From BM520 sp964594665 (lineage in GTDB: Bacteria > Bacteroidota > Bacteroidia > Bacteroidales > BM520), in assembly GCA_964594665.1 (NCBI GenBank), contig CAZQNY010000086.1:1-13886 (forward strand): 13,886 nt of DNA. The letters run 5' to 3'. Positions 1 through 6,903 of this stretch are shown here, in pieces. The notes under the pieces were generated by a model that saw nothing but the letters and a program-made list of their open reading frames with translations, was not told the DNA's origin and did not search any database. Position 1 is the first letter of the stretch. Each line of letters starts with the position of its first letter. The position numbers and the translations under genes are program-made.

Positions 1-162
1 ATTTCCGCACAACCCTGCGGATTTCCGCACAAAATTACCCAATAACCAACAACCGGGAACCGGGAACCGGGAACATAACCAACCCTTACCAAAAAACTTA
101 CACCTCTTATAACCAACACCTTACAATAACCCACAACCAACAACCGACAACCGATAACCGTC
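1..162. repeat. Gene-free C/A-rich repetitive intergenic DNA
   Basis: No plausible gene lies before 223. The 12-base unit ATTTCCGCACAA occurs at 1-12 and 21-32, separated by CCCTGCGG, so CCGCA (5-9), TGCGG (16-20) and CCGCA (25-29) can pair in alternative hairpins. At 51-74 the heptamer AACCGGG is repeated three times in tandem, plus AAC. Looser AACCAAC and CAACCGA/ATAACCG units follow to about 162. The top strand has no G at all from 72 to 145. Such strand-biased degenerate repeats are familiar from intergenic DNA of environmental Bacteroidota, but their role is unknown to me. The repeats are seen directly; any function would be inference. Confidence 0.75.
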
Positions 163-222
163 AGCCACTCCCTCTGGCACACCACTTGCCTGTACGCACG
201 CGCAACAACAAACAGTACAGAC

Positions 223-813
223 ATGAAAAAACTTATCTCACTCCTTACGGTTATAGTATTTGCTTCAGCAATGAATATTGTTTTTGGTCAGGCCAACGAT
301 TCCGAAGTTGTTACAATAAATGTAAAAATGGAATCCACCATGTTTCTGAATCTCTCTACAACGCCAATCATGTTTGATTTTACCAGCATCGAGGATTATA
401 ATAACGGCGTAGCGGCAGCTGATAAAAATGCATCCAATATTACTTCGGGTTCTGTTGTAAGTACTTCGAACTGGAGTCTCTCTGTTGTTGCTCAGTCGAA
501 TATGATGCACAGCGACGGATTGAATGAAATCACAACAGATAACGTAGGGGTGAAAGTTAATTTCACTGGTACCAATAAGGTTAAAAATTACGCAAAGAAT
601 AACCCTCTTGCTCTTGAAACTACAGAGACCGTTTTATTGGGGCGCCAGGGGAACCAGAGCAATGCCGGTGATGAGGATGACAATTCGTTTGTGATTTACT
701 GGGAAATGGGTACCGGAAATGGCAATATGCAGAGCGAATCGCTGATGGAGCAGGACTTCAAAAAAGGCAGTTACAATATGGATGTTGCGTTTGTTCTTAC
801 TGAGGTTATTTAA
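223..813 (+). CDS. Secreted beta-rich protein of unknown function
   Basis: This 196-residue protein begins with a classical signal peptide (MKK, then a hydrophobic stretch to about residue 21) that probably ends at FG|QAND around residue 22/23. The mature part is acidic and Asn/Ser/Thr-rich, with alternating hydrophobic residues typical of beta strands and no cysteine, so an exported beta-sandwich is likely. The segment NWSLSVVAQS (residues 83-92) and the closing GSYNMDVAFVLTEV (182-195) recall the layout of WxL or DUF4402-type surface domains; this is a weak impression, not an identification. No lipobox, sorting domain or catalytic motif is visible. The ATG at 223 is chosen because it gives an intact signal peptide; there is no Shine-Dalgarno, as usual in Bacteroidota. 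It stands alone after repetitive DNA and converges on the yccF-type gene, with the two stop codons overlapping. Confidence 0.8.
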   Translation: MKKLISLLTVIVFASAMNIVFGQANDSEVVTINVKMESTMFLNLSTTPIMFDFTSIEDYNNGVAAADKNASNITSGSVVSTSNWSLSVVAQSNMMHSDGLNEITTDNVGVKVNFTGTNKVKNYAKNNPLALETTETVLLGRQGNQSNAGDEDDNSFVIYWEMGTGNGNMQSESLMEQDFKKGSYNMDVAFVLTEVI

Positions 814-1181
814 CGAACAACTTCTCTACCGAAAGGGGTGAGAGCAATACCGGCAAGCTTAAAATGCTGCTTCCCAAAAGGAATACCAATAATCGTTATG
901 GAGAGCAGGATTCCAAAAGCAAAATGAGTTAAAGCAATCCATATTCCGCCAAGGAAAAACCATAGAATATTCATAGCAGTGTTGAGGCATCCTGAGGGGG
1001 TCTCTTTTTTACGTACATCAGCGCCAAAAGGCCAGATACATAATGATGCCATTTTCATGGATTGCACGCCAAAAGGGATACCTATAATGGTCACCATCAT
1101 CAGTATACTGGCGACAAGATATTCCAATGCTGTTGCCAGGCCACCAAAAAGAAGCCATAATAAATTACCCAATGTTTTCAT
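810..1181 (-). CDS. YccF-family inner membrane protein
   Basis: This is a 123-residue membrane protein of the YccF domain family, built from two homologous halves. Each half has a long hydrophobic segment, a TIIGIPFG motif (residues 31-38 and 96-103), then a short stretch ending in a PFG motif (WPFG 50-53, TPFG 115-118). The halves are joined by a short charged loop (54-63). E. coli YccF is slightly longer and shows the same duplication. Its biochemical role is not established; no enzyme motif is visible. The start lies 28 bases downstream of the tatA stop on the same strand, so both are probably co-transcribed. Its stop overlaps that of the convergent secreted-protein gene in a shared TTAA (810-813). 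The family call is confident, the function unknown. Confidence 0.88.
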   Translation of the reverse strand: MKTLGNLLWLLFGGLATALEYLVASILMMVTIIGIPFGVQSMKMASLCIWPFGADVRKKETPSGCLNTAMNILWFFLGGIWIALTHFAFGILLSITIIGIPFGKQHFKLAGIALTPFGREVVR

Positions 1182-1209
1182 TGGAAAAATATTTCACCCT
1201 ATAAACGGG

Positions 1210-1395
1210 TTATTTTTTTTCTTCAATTTTCTTATCGTCGGGGTCATCTGTTTCACTAAGACCTTGCTTAAACGAGCTTACTCCTTTACCCAGACCGCGC
1301 ATCATTTCAGGGATTTTACGGCCACCAAAAAGAAGCAGTACAACAAGTACAATCGCTACAATCTCCCAACCACCAAACATTCCAAGTAGTAACAT
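1210..1395 (-). CDS. tatA: Sec-independent translocase subunit TatA
   Basis: TatA forms the pore-like oligomer of the twin-arginine pathway, which exports folded proteins across the inner membrane. The 61-residue product has the family layout: a short periplasmic N-terminus, one membrane helix (about residues 10-22), the conserved FG at 23-24 in the hinge, an amphipathic helix with IPEMMRGLGKGVSSFKQ (28-44) and a charged, disordered tail. I chose ATG 1395 over an upstream ATG at 1464 because the longer form adds a residue stretch unlike TatA and would run through the likely -7 promoter box at 1415-1422. ATG 1380 (MFGGWEIV) is a possible alternative. No tatC is present in the window. The yccF-type gene follows 28 bases downstream. 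TatA, TatB and TatE are hard to separate on sequence alone, but the short length favours TatA/E. Confidence 0.9.
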   Translation of the reverse strand: MLLLGMFGGWEIVAIVLVVLLLFGGRKIPEMMRGLGKGVSSFKQGLSETDDPDDKKIEEKK

Positions 1396-1414
1396 AACTT
1401 TGCATTTTATGCAG

Positions 1415-1422
1415 CAAAGATA
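1415..1422 (-). promoter_or_regulatory. Bacteroidota -7 promoter box for tatA
   Basis: Read on the minus strand the site is TATCTTTG, an exact match to the Bacteroidota -7 consensus TAnnTTTG, 19 bases before the chosen tatA start. It would give a leader of only a dozen or so bases. No convincing -33 TTTG is seen at the usual spacing, so the call rests on one element plus position. Confidence 0.5.
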
Positions 1423-1460
1423 ATGAAAAAAGTAGTCCACAGACAGGTTAATCGTTTGAC

Positions 1461-1490
1461 TCAAAACATTATCTTTGCGGTCAAAACATT
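1461..1490 (+). promoter_or_regulatory. tyrS promoter (-7 box) flanked by a direct repeat
   Basis: TATCTTTG at 1470-1477 matches the -7 consensus TAnnTTTG exactly and sits 27 bases before the tyrS ATG. The decamer TCAAAACATT occurs on both sides of it, at 1461-1470 and 1481-1490, with a period of 20 bases (about two helical turns). The same -7 octamer serves tatA on the other strand. A -33 element is not clear. The direct repeat could be an operator or chance. Confidence 0.5.
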
Positions 1491-1504
1491 GAAATCAGGG
1501 AAAT

Positions 1505-2806
1505 ATGAACTTTGTAGAGGAACTGAAATGGCGTGGGATGATCCACGATATGATGCCGGGAACGGAAGAGCAACTNNNNNNNNNNAAAAAAAGTGAATTA
1601 AGGATTTTATATGTAGGTATTGATCCTACTGCAGACTCACTGCACATTGGCCACCTGGTAGGCGTGATGATGCTGAAACATTTTCAGTCAGCAGGCCACA
1701 AGCCACTGGCATTGGTGGGTGGAGCAACAGGAATGATCGGTGACCCCTCAGGAAAGTCACAGGAACGCAACCTGCTTGATGAGCCAACTCTTCGCCATAA
1801 TGAAGCATGCCTGAAAAAGCAGCTTGCAAAATTCCTCGATTTTGAAACTGATGCACCAAACGCTGCAGAGCTGGTAAACAACTACGACTGGATGAAAGAG
1901 TTCTCTTTTCTGGGATTCATACGCGACGTAGGTAAACATATTACAGTGAACTACATGATGTCGAAAGATTCGGTTAAGAAACGCCTGGGTGCGGATTCAA
2001 AGGCTGGTATGTCGTTTACGGAATTCACTTATCAGCTGGTGCAGGGCTACGACTTCCTCAACCTATACAGAGAGAAGAATTGTAAACTCCAGATGGGCGG
2101 TTCTGACCAGTGGGGTAATATCACCACCGGTACTGAGATGATCCGTCGCATTGCGCAGGGCGAAGCTTTTGCACTTACCTGCCCTTTGATTACCAAAGCC
2201 GATGGCTCGAAATTTGGCAAAACAGAGTCAGGAAACGTTTGGCTTGATCCGGAAAAAACATCTCCGTACGCTTTCTACCAGTTCTGGCTCAACTGCTCCG
2301 ACGAAGACTCAGTGAAGTACATAAAGATTTTCACGCTTTATGACAAAGAGACCATCGACAAGCTGGTTATCGAACATATGGAAACTCCACATATGCGACT
2401 CCTGCAGAAAGCGCTGGCAAAAGACCTGACTTGTCGTGTGCACTCGGAAGAGGAGTATAACTCCGCCGTTGAGGCTTCACAAATACTCTTTGGAAAAGGC
2501 ACAACTGAGACCCTAAGAAAACTCAATGAACAGACGCTTCTGGCCGTCTTTGAGGGTGTACCAATGGCAGAGGTTAGTAAAGCTGACATTGATGCAGGTA
2601 TCCCTGTGGCAGATCTTCTTTCTGAAAAGACAGGCTTTATGAAATCAAAGGGTGAAGCGCGACGCAGCCTCAAAGAAAACGCCATCTCCATCAATAAAGA
2701 GAAGGTGAAGGATGACTACATGGTTGAAGCGAAAGACCTGCTTAATGAAAAGTATATCTTAGCTCAGAGAGGGAAAAAGAATTACTATTTGGTTAGAATA
2801 GTTTAA
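1505..2806 (+). CDS. tyrS: Tyrosyl-tRNA synthetase, interrupted by an assembly gap
   Basis: Cytoplasmic class I aminoacyl-tRNA synthetase that charges tRNA-Tyr. The ORF gives 433 residues, close to the roughly 430 of Bacteroidales enzymes. Visible landmarks are HIGH at residues 47-50, the GGATGMIGDPSG stretch at 72-83, YQLVQGYDF at 176-184 (tyrosine pocket), the GGSDQWGN segment at 198-205, the KMSKS equivalent KFGKT at 236-240, and a C-terminal S4-like RNA-binding domain (about 365-433). Ten Ns at 1576-1585 replace codons 24-27; the frame continues across them, the first affected codon is CTN (Leu whatever the base), and the other three are unknown. The stretch between the gap and YVGIDP (KKSELRIL) looks slightly longer than I remember for the family, so the true gap length may differ. 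It appears to be a single-gene transcript, divergent from tatA. Confidence 0.97.
   Translation: MNFVEELKWRGMIHDMMPGTEEQXXXXKKSELRILYVGIDPTADSLHIGHLVGVMMLKHFQSAGHKPLALVGGATGMIGDPSGKSQERNLLDEPTLRHNEACLKKQLAKFLDFETDAPNAAELVNNYDWMKEFSFLGFIRDVGKHITVNYMMSKDSVKKRLGADSKAGMSFTEFTYQLVQGYDFLNLYREKNCKLQMGGSDQWGNITTGTEMIRRIAQGEAFALTCPLITKADGSKFGKTESGNVWLDPEKTSPYAFYQFWLNCSDEDSVKYIKIFTLYDKETIDKLVIEHMETPHMRLLQKALAKDLTCRVHSEEEYNSAVEASQILFGKGTTETLRKLNEQTLLAVFEGVPMAEVSKADIDAGIPVADLLSEKTGFMKSKGEARRSLKENAISINKEKVKDDYMVEAKDLLNEKYILAQRGKKNYYLVRIV
1576..1585. other. Assembly gap (10 N) inside tyrS
   Basis: Ten consecutive Ns interrupt tyrS after codon 23. A round number of Ns is typical of scaffolding with unknown or estimated gap size, so neither the true length nor the sequence here is known. 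An A-run follows directly (1586-1592). Confidence 0.97.
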
Positions 2807-2832
2807 CGTCTTTCATATTCCCGTTAAATTAT

Positions 2833-2917
2833 AAGGAACGCAGTGTCAATTTCTGCTTTGCTGAAAAATACCCTGCGGAACATTGCGCTCACATTGTGAA
2901 ACACTGTGTTCCTTTTT
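2833..2917 (+). terminator. Long-loop inverted repeat with T-run, candidate tyrS terminator
   Basis: AAGGAACGCAGTGT (2833-2846) pairs with ACACTGTGTTCCTT (2901-2914) over all 14 positions with one G-U wobble, and the right arm runs into five Ts (2913-2917). The loop is 54 bases, unusually long for an intrinsic terminator, and contains ACCCTGCGGA, also found near the window's left end. It lies 27 bases after the tyrS stop. It could be a terminator for tyrS or a remnant of an interspersed palindromic element. Apart from this structure I see nothing convincing in 2807-3094. Confidence 0.5.
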
Positions 2918-3094
2918 AATTTACCATGAAGTTTATTGAGAGATTATATGTTGTCAAACATAATTTCCCCATACTCATCAAGGAAGCCAAAGTCTCTTCT
3001 GCTCTCCATATCGATTTACTACCAGAGCTGACATTGATACCCTATTGCCTGATTTCGCTGTTGCTGGTTGATATTTTTCTTTATGATGATATTC

Positions 3095-6000
3095 CTATAA
3101 GTACTTCTTCATCAACTTTAGAAGCTGATTTTTGTCTATCGGTTTAGAAATATAATCATTACATCCTGCGGCCAGGGCGGTATCCCGCTCGCCACTTAAT
3201 GCATAGGCAGTTTGTGCAATTATTATTACATCCATGTTAAATTTCCTGATCTCTTTTGTGGCTTCATAGCCGGTCATTATCGGTAATTTTATATCCATTA
3301 AAATCAGGTCAACATTATTGTTTCTGACGAAATCAACAGCATCTTTACCATTTTCAGCCCTTACAACATATTTAGAAACACTACCAACTAATATAGAAAG
3401 ATGCTCAAAACTCGTGTCATCATCTTCAACGATTAATATTTTCGCTGTATGAATATCTTCAACGGTTGTGGTCTCCATTCTTTCCCTGGTACTTTTTACA
3501 ACATCATGGTGTTGTGTCCATGGTAATGATAAAATAAATACTGAACCTTTCCCGGGTTCTGACTCTACAGTAATTTCACCTCCCAGCATCTCAGCATAAG
3601 CCTGAGAGATTGAGAGCCCCAATCCTGATCCTTCTCGTGCATGAACATCACTGATATCCGCCTGTTCAAAACGATTAAAAATGGAATCTACACGCTCTTT
3701 TGAAATTCCTATCCCTGTATCAGAAACTTTGACAACCAGCTGTGACTCCTGTCGGGAACAAAAAACATTAATGGTTCCTTCATCCGTGTATTTAATAGCA
3801 TTCTTGATCAGATTGGAAATTATGGAAATAACTTTCAACCTGTCGGTCAGTATAAAGGAATCTCCTTCAGACAGTTTATTTGTAAAACTCATTTCCAACC
3901 CTTTAGAAAAAGCTTCACCTTTAAAAAACTCATACAAATACCCGGATTCCTCTTGAATATTCACATTATTGCTGGCTACTTCCATTTGCCCGGCATCAAT
4001 TTTTGAAATATCAATAATGTCATTTACAGTATCGAGCATGCGCTCACCGCTTTTTCTTATTATTTCAATATATTTTTCCTGTTCATCACCACTTAAACCG
4101 GGTTCTTTAAGCAACTCTGTAAATCCCAGGATGCCATTCATGGGCGTACGTATTTCATGACTCATATTAGATAAAAAAGCGCTTTTCAGCCGGTCGCTCT
4201 CCTCAGCTTTTTCTTTGGCTTCTATTAACGCAAATTCTATCTTTTTCTGTTTTGTTATATCCCTGAATTCAACTACTCTTACAATTTTACCCTGATAAGG
4301 AATTTGTCTTCCTTCCAAACGCAAGGGATACTTTTCTCCATTTTTACGGATGCCAACAGCTTCATAAGGCTTTTCATATCCGGAAGTGATGTGGTCCATT
4401 ACCATATCACGGGATTCTTCAGCAATCAGCAGCAGTCCGTCCATTCCAATAAGCTCCTCGGTCTCATACCCGGTAATTTCCGAAAGGCCTTTGTTACATT
4501 CCAGAATCACACCTTTATCATGAATTGTAATCCCACCAAATGAAGCATTATGCAAGGCCTTAAATCTGGCTTCACTTAGAAGTAAGGCTTCTTCAGCCTC
4601 TTTTCGCTTCGAGATATCGAGACCAATGCTTATTATAAATTCATCAGAAATTCTAAAATTCGCCCAGAGAGAAGGTAGCTTCTCACCATTTTTGGTTATA
4701 GGGTTCCATTCCCTGAATCTCTTATCAGGTTTTTTTATGATGGTCTTTAAGACAGCTTCACGAATATTAGCATCCGGATAAAAAAGAGTTATAGGATTCT
4801 CTGACTGATTGATTTCTTCCAGTGTATATCCAAGTTTATTTTCACATTCTTTATTCCACAGTATGCACTTTCCGTTTTTATCAAAAGCATCAATCATGAC
4901 AGGAGAATGCTCAAAAATAGTCCTGAATTTCTCTTCACTCTCCTTAAGTTTATCATCCGCCATTTTTCGGTCTGTAATATCCGTAGCATAAAGCAAAACT
5001 TCATCAGCTTCAGTATCTGCATACAGCAGAGTTCCAACCAATTCAAAATCTTTAATCCTACTATTTATTTCAATTTTTGTTTCCTTCTTTAGTCTTTCCC
5101 CCTGTTTATATGAAAGCAATTTCTTCATATTCTCTGCAAATTTAATGGATTGTTTCTCACCCAATAAAGCATTAAGGTTTTGGCCAACTATCAAGGTCTG
5201 GTCTAATCCGAAAAGCTCTGCACCATTTTCGTTTATATAGGTGATGGTTCCATCAAGCGTATGAGTAAGTATAATATTAGGTGTAGCTTCAACAAGACTA
5301 TGGTATTGATCTTTTGCTTCCTGCAGTTGTGTTTTGATATTCAGATTTTCAACAAGTGCTGCAAAATGAGCGGTATAAGTTTCCAAAAAGCTTCCATCGT
5401 TTATTTCCGTATCATTTAAAGTAATAAGGTGTAGTGCTCCCAATAAACCATTTTCTTTATTTATACCAATAGTATATATTTGATTAATCTTTAATAGCTT
5501 TTGGATCATTTTTATTCCGGCAACAGGAAACTGATTGTCGGAAAAATCAGCCAGGTTGCCAGAATAATTATGGAATTGCCCCTTGCGGAAAATCTCCAGA
5601 TGTTTTTCTGTAAGTGCATATTGCCTGCCGATTATTTTTCCACTCACAACTTTCTGAAGGTGTTTCAGAATAGAGCTTTCTAATCCTGCAATCGACTCAA
5701 GGGTTGATATACAACTTTTCCCATTAATTGAAACATATAGTACAATTGTTTCAGGATAAACAGATTTTATGGATTCTGTAAAATATCCAAATAGTTGTTT
5801 TTTATTATCTATTGTTAGTAGCTCTGTAATTGACTTGTTTAAAAATATCAACTTCTCTTCCGCTCGCTTCTGCTTTGTAATATCCTTAAAAGTACAATAG
5901 GTTTGTCTGAACTCTTCCTTGTCATTGTAACCTACACAGCCTTCAAAAGAGACATCGATAAATTCTCCGTTTTTCTTTTTCATTTTGAACTGTACATTGT

Positions 6001-6676
6001 TGATACAGCCCTGTTTTTTGAATTCGGAAAAGTTCTTTGTAAAATAATCGACACAATCATTATGCAGAAAATCACCAAACCATTTACCAATCACTTCATC
6101 CCGCTGATATTGAAGGATTTTCAACCATTGGGGATTTACATCAATAATATTCCCATCGTTATTGAGTGATTGAAAAGCCAAAGGTGTATTTTCATACATG
6201 GCTTTATATTTCTCAAAATTATCTAATGCCTTTTGTTCTTCCTGATAAAGGATCTGCTTAGCATTTTTTAAAGCAGTAATATCCTGATGCACACCCAACA
6301 TCCGGGTTGGGTTTCCCTGTTCATCGCGAATGGCCATTCCACGACACCTAACCCATACGACAGAGCCGTTTTTATGTGTATATCGTACTTCCTGATCATA
6401 GGGATGGTTTGGGTCGGCCAGATGCTTATTAAAATTATCAACTGCTAATTTCAGGTCTTCCTGATTAATGATATCCTGCCAGGCACTAGCCAGATGAGGC
6501 ATCTCTTGCGGATTGTATCCCAGGGTTTCCCAAAAACGCGCATTCATCCATTCATTCTCCGGTTCTTTAAGGTCCCAGTACCATAGTCCATCCATTGAGC
6601 CCTGTTGTAAAAAATCAAATATACGCTCATCTGATTTTACAAGATCGTATAACTCTTTCTTTAAATAGTGTGCCAT
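3095..6676 (-). CDS. Cytoplasmic multi-PAS hybrid sensor histidine kinase/response regulator
   Basis: This protein senses an unknown signal, phosphorylates itself on His and passes the phosphate to an Asp in its own receiver. Counting from ATG 6676 (1193 residues), the order is: PAS 1 with PAC (about 20-140), PAS 2 (155-275), a GAF-like region (280-450), PAS 3 (455-575), PAS 4 (580-695), PAS 5 (703-815), a short coiled linker, HisKA with SHEIRTPMNG (phospho-acceptor H840), HATPase with N box NLIKNAIKYT (955-964), G1 DTGIG (986-990) and G2 GSGLGL (1016-1021), then a receiver (about 1077-1193) with acidic EDDD, phospho-acceptor D1128, T1156 and K1178. All kinase and receiver key residues are intact. 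No signal peptide or membrane helix is seen, so it should be cytosolic. A TTG at 6703 would add nine residues; ATG is preferred. No output regulator lies nearby. Its coding DNA is visibly richer in A+T than flanking housekeeping genes. Confidence 0.95.
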   Translation of the reverse strand: MAHYLKKELYDLVKSDERIFDFLQQGSMDGLWYWDLKEPENEWMNARFWETLGYNPQEMPHLASAWQDIINQEDLKLAVDNFNKHLADPNHPYDQEVRYTHKNGSVVWVRCRGMAIRDEQGNPTRMLGVHQDITALKNAKQILYQEEQKALDNFEKYKAMYENTPLAFQSLNNDGNIIDVNPQWLKILQYQRDEVIGKWFGDFLHNDCVDYFTKNFSEFKKQGCINNVQFKMKKKNGEFIDVSFEGCVGYNDKEEFRQTYCTFKDITKQKRAEEKLIFLNKSITELLTIDNKKQLFGYFTESIKSVYPETIVLYVSINGKSCISTLESIAGLESSILKHLQKVVSGKIIGRQYALTEKHLEIFRKGQFHNYSGNLADFSDNQFPVAGIKMIQKLLKINQIYTIGINKENGLLGALHLITLNDTEINDGSFLETYTAHFAALVENLNIKTQLQEAKDQYHSLVEATPNIILTHTLDGTITYINENGAELFGLDQTLIVGQNLNALLGEKQSIKFAENMKKLLSYKQGERLKKETKIEINSRIKDFELVGTLLYADTEADEVLLYATDITDRKMADDKLKESEEKFRTIFEHSPVMIDAFDKNGKCILWNKECENKLGYTLEEINQSENPITLFYPDANIREAVLKTIIKKPDKRFREWNPITKNGEKLPSLWANFRISDEFIISIGLDISKRKEAEEALLLSEARFKALHNASFGGITIHDKGVILECNKGLSEITGYETEELIGMDGLLLIAEESRDMVMDHITSGYEKPYEAVGIRKNGEKYPLRLEGRQIPYQGKIVRVVEFRDITKQKKIEFALIEAKEKAEESDRLKSAFLSNMSHEIRTPMNGILGFTELLKEPGLSGDEQEKYIEIIRKSGERMLDTVNDIIDISKIDAGQMEVASNNVNIQEESGYLYEFFKGEAFSKGLEMSFTNKLSEGDSFILTDRLKVISIISNLIKNAIKYTDEGTINVFCSRQESQLVVKVSDTGIGISKERVDSIFNRFEQADISDVHAREGSGLGLSISQAYAEMLGGEITVESEPGKGSVFILSLPWTQHHDVVKSTRERMETTTVEDIHTAKILIVEDDDTSFEHLSILVGSVSKYVVRAENGKDAVDFVRNNNVDLILMDIKLPIMTGYEATKEIRKFNMDVIIIAQTAYALSGERDTALAAGCNDYISKPIDKNQLLKLMKKYL

Positions 6677-6771
6677 ATATGTATCAATAAGCGATAAATT
6701 CAAAAACCTGTAAACAATTATATCGTCTTAACAAACAAAAGGGATACCCATTTTTGCTTGCTGGAACATCG

Positions 6772-6790
6772 TATTCATAGGTTATTCATA
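6772..6790. repeat. Direct repeat TATTCATA upstream of the kinase gene
   Basis: TATTCATA occurs at 6772-6779 and 6783-6790, an 11-base period that places both copies on the same helical face, about 95-115 bases before the kinase start. This is the clearest repeat in the 6677-6903 gap, which otherwise holds a small perfect hairpin (CAGGT 6846-6850 with ACCTG 6858-6862) and no gene. A role as an operator is speculative. Confidence 0.3.
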
Positions 6791-6903
6791 TCGAAAAAGA
6801 TATTTTCGTTCAATATACAAAAAAACCTTATAACCATAACAATCACAGGTAGCAGAGACCTGGGGGGCTGAAACTAAGCATTCAAAAAATTTATGGAAGA
6901 AAC

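Noticed and set aside
1..162. CRISPR array considered for the repeats at the left end
   Set aside because: Repeat units are 7-12 bases, degenerate and unevenly spaced, with no spacer-length gaps and no cas gene in the window.
979..1389. 136-residue plus-strand ORF across yccF and tatA
   Set aside because: It is antisense to two well-supported genes and its translation is low-complexity Lys/Thr/Asn-rich with no family resemblance.
2802..2828. TTTAACG/CGTTAAA inverted repeat over the tyrS stop
   Set aside because: A 7-bp, A+T-rich stem without a T-run is expected by chance; the larger structure just downstream is the better terminator candidate.
2944..3009. Short minus-strand ORF of 21 residues just past the kinase stop
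   Set aside because: The peptide looks somewhat protein-like (FGFLDEYGEIMFD), but it is short, preceded closely by a stop and without start signals. A gene remnant is possible but not supportable.
2926..3147. 73-residue plus-strand ORF after tyrS
   Set aside because: It overlaps the conserved receiver end of the kinase on the other strand and has no signal, motif or plausible start context.
6841..6870. CAGGT/ACCTG hairpin next to a G-run, considered as a ZIP terminator or riboswitch
   Set aside because: The stem is only 5 bp, there is no T-run on either strand, and no known riboswitch core could be recognised.
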